Of a stretch of DNA of 64,000 bases, positions 62,888 through 64,000 are shown piece after piece. The stretch lies in NCBI GenBank assembly GCA_019745195.1, contig JAIETL010000033.1, positions 62,001 through 126,000 of the forward strand, given 5' to 3'. Under the pieces are notes generated by a model. That model did not search any database. It was not told where the DNA came from and was given only the letters and a program-made list of their open reading frames with translations. Origin of the DNA: Beijerinckiaceae bacterium. GTDB lineage: Bacteria > Pseudomonadota > Alphaproteobacteria > Rhizobiales > Beijerinckiaceae. The number at the start of each line of letters is the position of its first letter. Positions within the stretch are counted from its first letter, which is position 1. The translations under genes and the position numbers were made by a program.

Positions 62888-63367
62888 ATGGCCGAGGTTC
62901 TCCAGTCTCTCGCCGATCTCGGCGGCGCCGCCAAGGCGGCTCAGCCGGACGCGCCCGTCCACGTCAAGAAGGTCGACGCCCAGGGCCGCGCCTATGCCAC
63001 CGGCAAGCGCAAGAACGCCATCGCCCGCGTCTGGATCAAGCCGGGCTCCGGCAAGATCACGGTCAACACCCGTGACCAGGAGGTCTATTTCGCCCGTCCC
63101 GTGCTGCGCATGGTTCTGCAGCAGCCGCTGCAGCTCGTCGAGCGCATGACCCAGTACGACGTCGTCGTCACGGTCAAGGGCGGCGGTCTCTCCGGCCAGG
63201 CCGGCGCGGTCCGCCATGGCATCTCCAAGGCCCTGACCTTCTTCGAGCCCGAGCTTCGCGGCCCGCTCAAGAAGGGCGGGTTCCTGACCCGCGATTCGCG
63301 CGTCGTCGAGCGCAAGAAGTTCGGCAAGGCCAAGGCCCGCCGCAGCTTCCAGTTCTCGAAGCGCTGA
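62888..63367 (+). CDS. rpsI: 30S ribosomal protein S9
   Basis: 159 residues with the alphaproteobacterial N-terminal extension (about 35 residues) before [25 protein letters not shown]. The C-terminus ends in the basic tail [25 protein letters not shown] that reaches the P-site tRNA. Two bases separate it from rplM. Confidence 0.97.
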   Translation: MAEVLQSLADLGGAAKAAQPDAPVHVKKVDAQGRAYATGKRKNAIARVWIKPGSGKITVNTRDQEVYFARPVLRMVLQQPLQLVERMTQYDVVVTVKGGGLSGQAGAVRHGISKALTFFEPELRGPLKKGGFLTRDSRVVERKKFGKAKARRSFQFSKR

Positions 63368-63395
63368 TCGTTCCACGCTTCATCGGTATGCATCA

Positions 63396-63421
63396 GGGCG
63401 GCTCGCAAGAGCCGCCCTTTT
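63396..63421 (+). terminator. Rho-independent terminator after rpsI
   Basis: 9-bp stem GGGCGGCTC / GAGCCGCCC, loop GCAA, then TTTT. It begins 29 bases after the rpsI stop. Confidence 0.9.
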
Positions 63422-63438
63422 GCTATCGGATGCCGTGT

Positions 63439-63514
63439 CGTCTTTGCGAGCGAAGCGAAGCAATCCAGCGGCTCGCGCCGACCTCTGGATTGCTTCGCTT
63501 CGCTCGCAAAGACG
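63439..63514. repeat. Intergenic inverted repeat, family R4 copy c
   Basis: CGTCTTTGCGAGCGAAGCGA and TCGCTTCGCTCGCAAAGACG with inner AAGCAATCCAG / CTGGATTGCTT. The T-A change in the left outer arm (CTTTGC) is matched by the right arm (GCAAAG), a compensatory change relative to copies a and b. Confidence 0.92.
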
Positions 63515-63541
63515 GCGTTCAATGATCAGCAGGAGCCGCCC

Positions 63542-64000
63542 ATGACCCGTCCCGTCCTCATCGTCACCGGCGGCAGCCGCGGCATCGGCGCCGCTGTCTG
63601 CATCATGGCGGCGCAGCGCGGCTACGATGTCGCGGTGAACTATCAGGGCAATGCTGCGGCTGCGGCCAAAGTCGTCGCGGACTGCGAGGCGGCGGGCGCG
63701 AAAGCCGTCGCGATCCAGGGCGACATGGCGAGCGCCACCGACATCATCCGTCTCTTCGCCGAGGCCAAAGCTGCGCTGGGTCCGATCAGCCACGTCGTCA
63801 ACAACGCCGGCATTACGGGCAAGGCGAGCCCGCTGGCCGATGCCGACACCGCGGTCATCCGCGCCTGCATCGACGTTAACGTAACGGGCGCGATCCTCGT
63901 GGCGCGCGAGGCGGCGAGGGCTTTGACCTCCAACACCGAGGCCCCGGCAAAGGCGATCGTCAACATCTCCTCGGCCGCCGCCACGCTGGGCTCGCCGGGC
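63542..64000 (+). CDS. Short-chain dehydrogenase/reductase, truncated by window end
   Basis: 153 residues visible, not in the ORF track because it runs off the window. Begins MTRPVLIVTGGSRGIGAAVC with the NAD(P)-binding TGGSRGIG motif, followed by HVVNNAGITG and IVNISSAAATLGSPG. The catalytic Ser is in view (NISSAA); the Tyr-x3-Lys motif lies beyond the window. Family of glucose-1-dehydrogenase/FabG-like oxidoreductases; substrate unknown. Confidence 0.9.
   Translation, partial: MTRPVLIVTGGSRGIGAAVCIMAAQRGYDVAVNYQGNAAAAAKVVADCEAAGAKAVAIQGDMASATDIIRLFAEAKAALGPISHVVNNAGITGKASPLADADTAVIRACIDVNVTGAILVAREAARALTSNTEAPAKAIVNISSAAATLGSPG

Overview
The window is a contiguous piece of a high-GC alphaproteobacterial chromosome, almost certainly from the order Hyphomicrobiales (Rhizobiales). 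Gene content and order point to a Bosea-like or Methylobacterium-like lineage, but I cannot fix the genus from sequence alone. Evidence: very high GC at third codon positions, a short Mg-type hemB, an ldtR/ldt pair next to glyA, the run glyA-nrdR-ribD-ribE-ribH-nusB-thiL, the run bamE-CBP3-DUF177-plsX-fabH-ihfA-merR, and DUF2842/DUF6163 proteins typical of this group. About 70 genes are supported. Almost all other ORF-track lines are shadows caused by the high GC.

Layout. 1-11.6 kb: housekeeping block rnc-lepB / histidine kinase / acpS-pdxJ / herA-like ATPase / rpoZ-rsh / recO / parC. 11.8-16.1 kb: accessory island with a small beta-barrel protein, a DUF2336 protein and an RraA-UxaA(N)-UxaA(C) sugar-acid type operon. 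16.2-25.8 kb: bpt, an orphan RHH antitoxin, RDD protein, ilvA, a lone LivH permease with a lipoprotein-like N-terminus, hemB, a HIBYL-CoA hydrolase-like protein, DUF6163, ldtR and its L,D-transpeptidase. 26.0-33.8 kb: glyA, a PIN toxin-antitoxin pair, nrdR, the riboflavin genes, nusB, thiL and an MFS transporter. 33.8-37.3 kb: allE, an RHH antitoxin and the H+-pyrophosphatase. 37.5-42.8 kb: BamE and the lipid synthesis block, ending in an SMR (Gdx/SugE) gene. 42.9-45.3 kb: small membrane protein, minimal MCP, BrnA-like antitoxin, tRNA-Pro(GGG).

45.4-56.9 kb is the most distinctive region: a polysaccharide synthesis/export locus with mixed gene orientations. It holds a methyltransferase, Wzy-type polymerase, WcaJ/HfsE-type initiating transferase, paired SMR proteins, GT4, Wza-type export lipoprotein, Wzz/GumC-type protein with a kinase-like domain that has lost its P-loop, a GNAT/FemAB-type N-acyltransferase and a polysaccharide deacetylase. 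The inventory resembles the Caulobacter holdfast (hfs) and rhizobial unipolar polysaccharide (upp) systems, and I infer a surface adhesin or exopolysaccharide. 57.0-64 kb returns to metabolism: DUF2842, ctaA, metY, CoA-binding protein, enoyl-CoA hydratase, thioesterase, rplM-rpsI and a truncated SDR gene.

A second layer is a set of long intergenic inverted repeats, 14 elements in 8 sequence families. They sit mostly just after genes, in two dense zones (8-21 kb and 57-63.5 kb). In at least two places the repeat supplies the stop codon and last residues of a gene. I found no CRISPR array, prophage, insertion sequence or rRNA. No wholly new multi-gene system is obvious; the best leads are the holdfast-like locus, the lipoprotein-LivH fusion and the repeat families.
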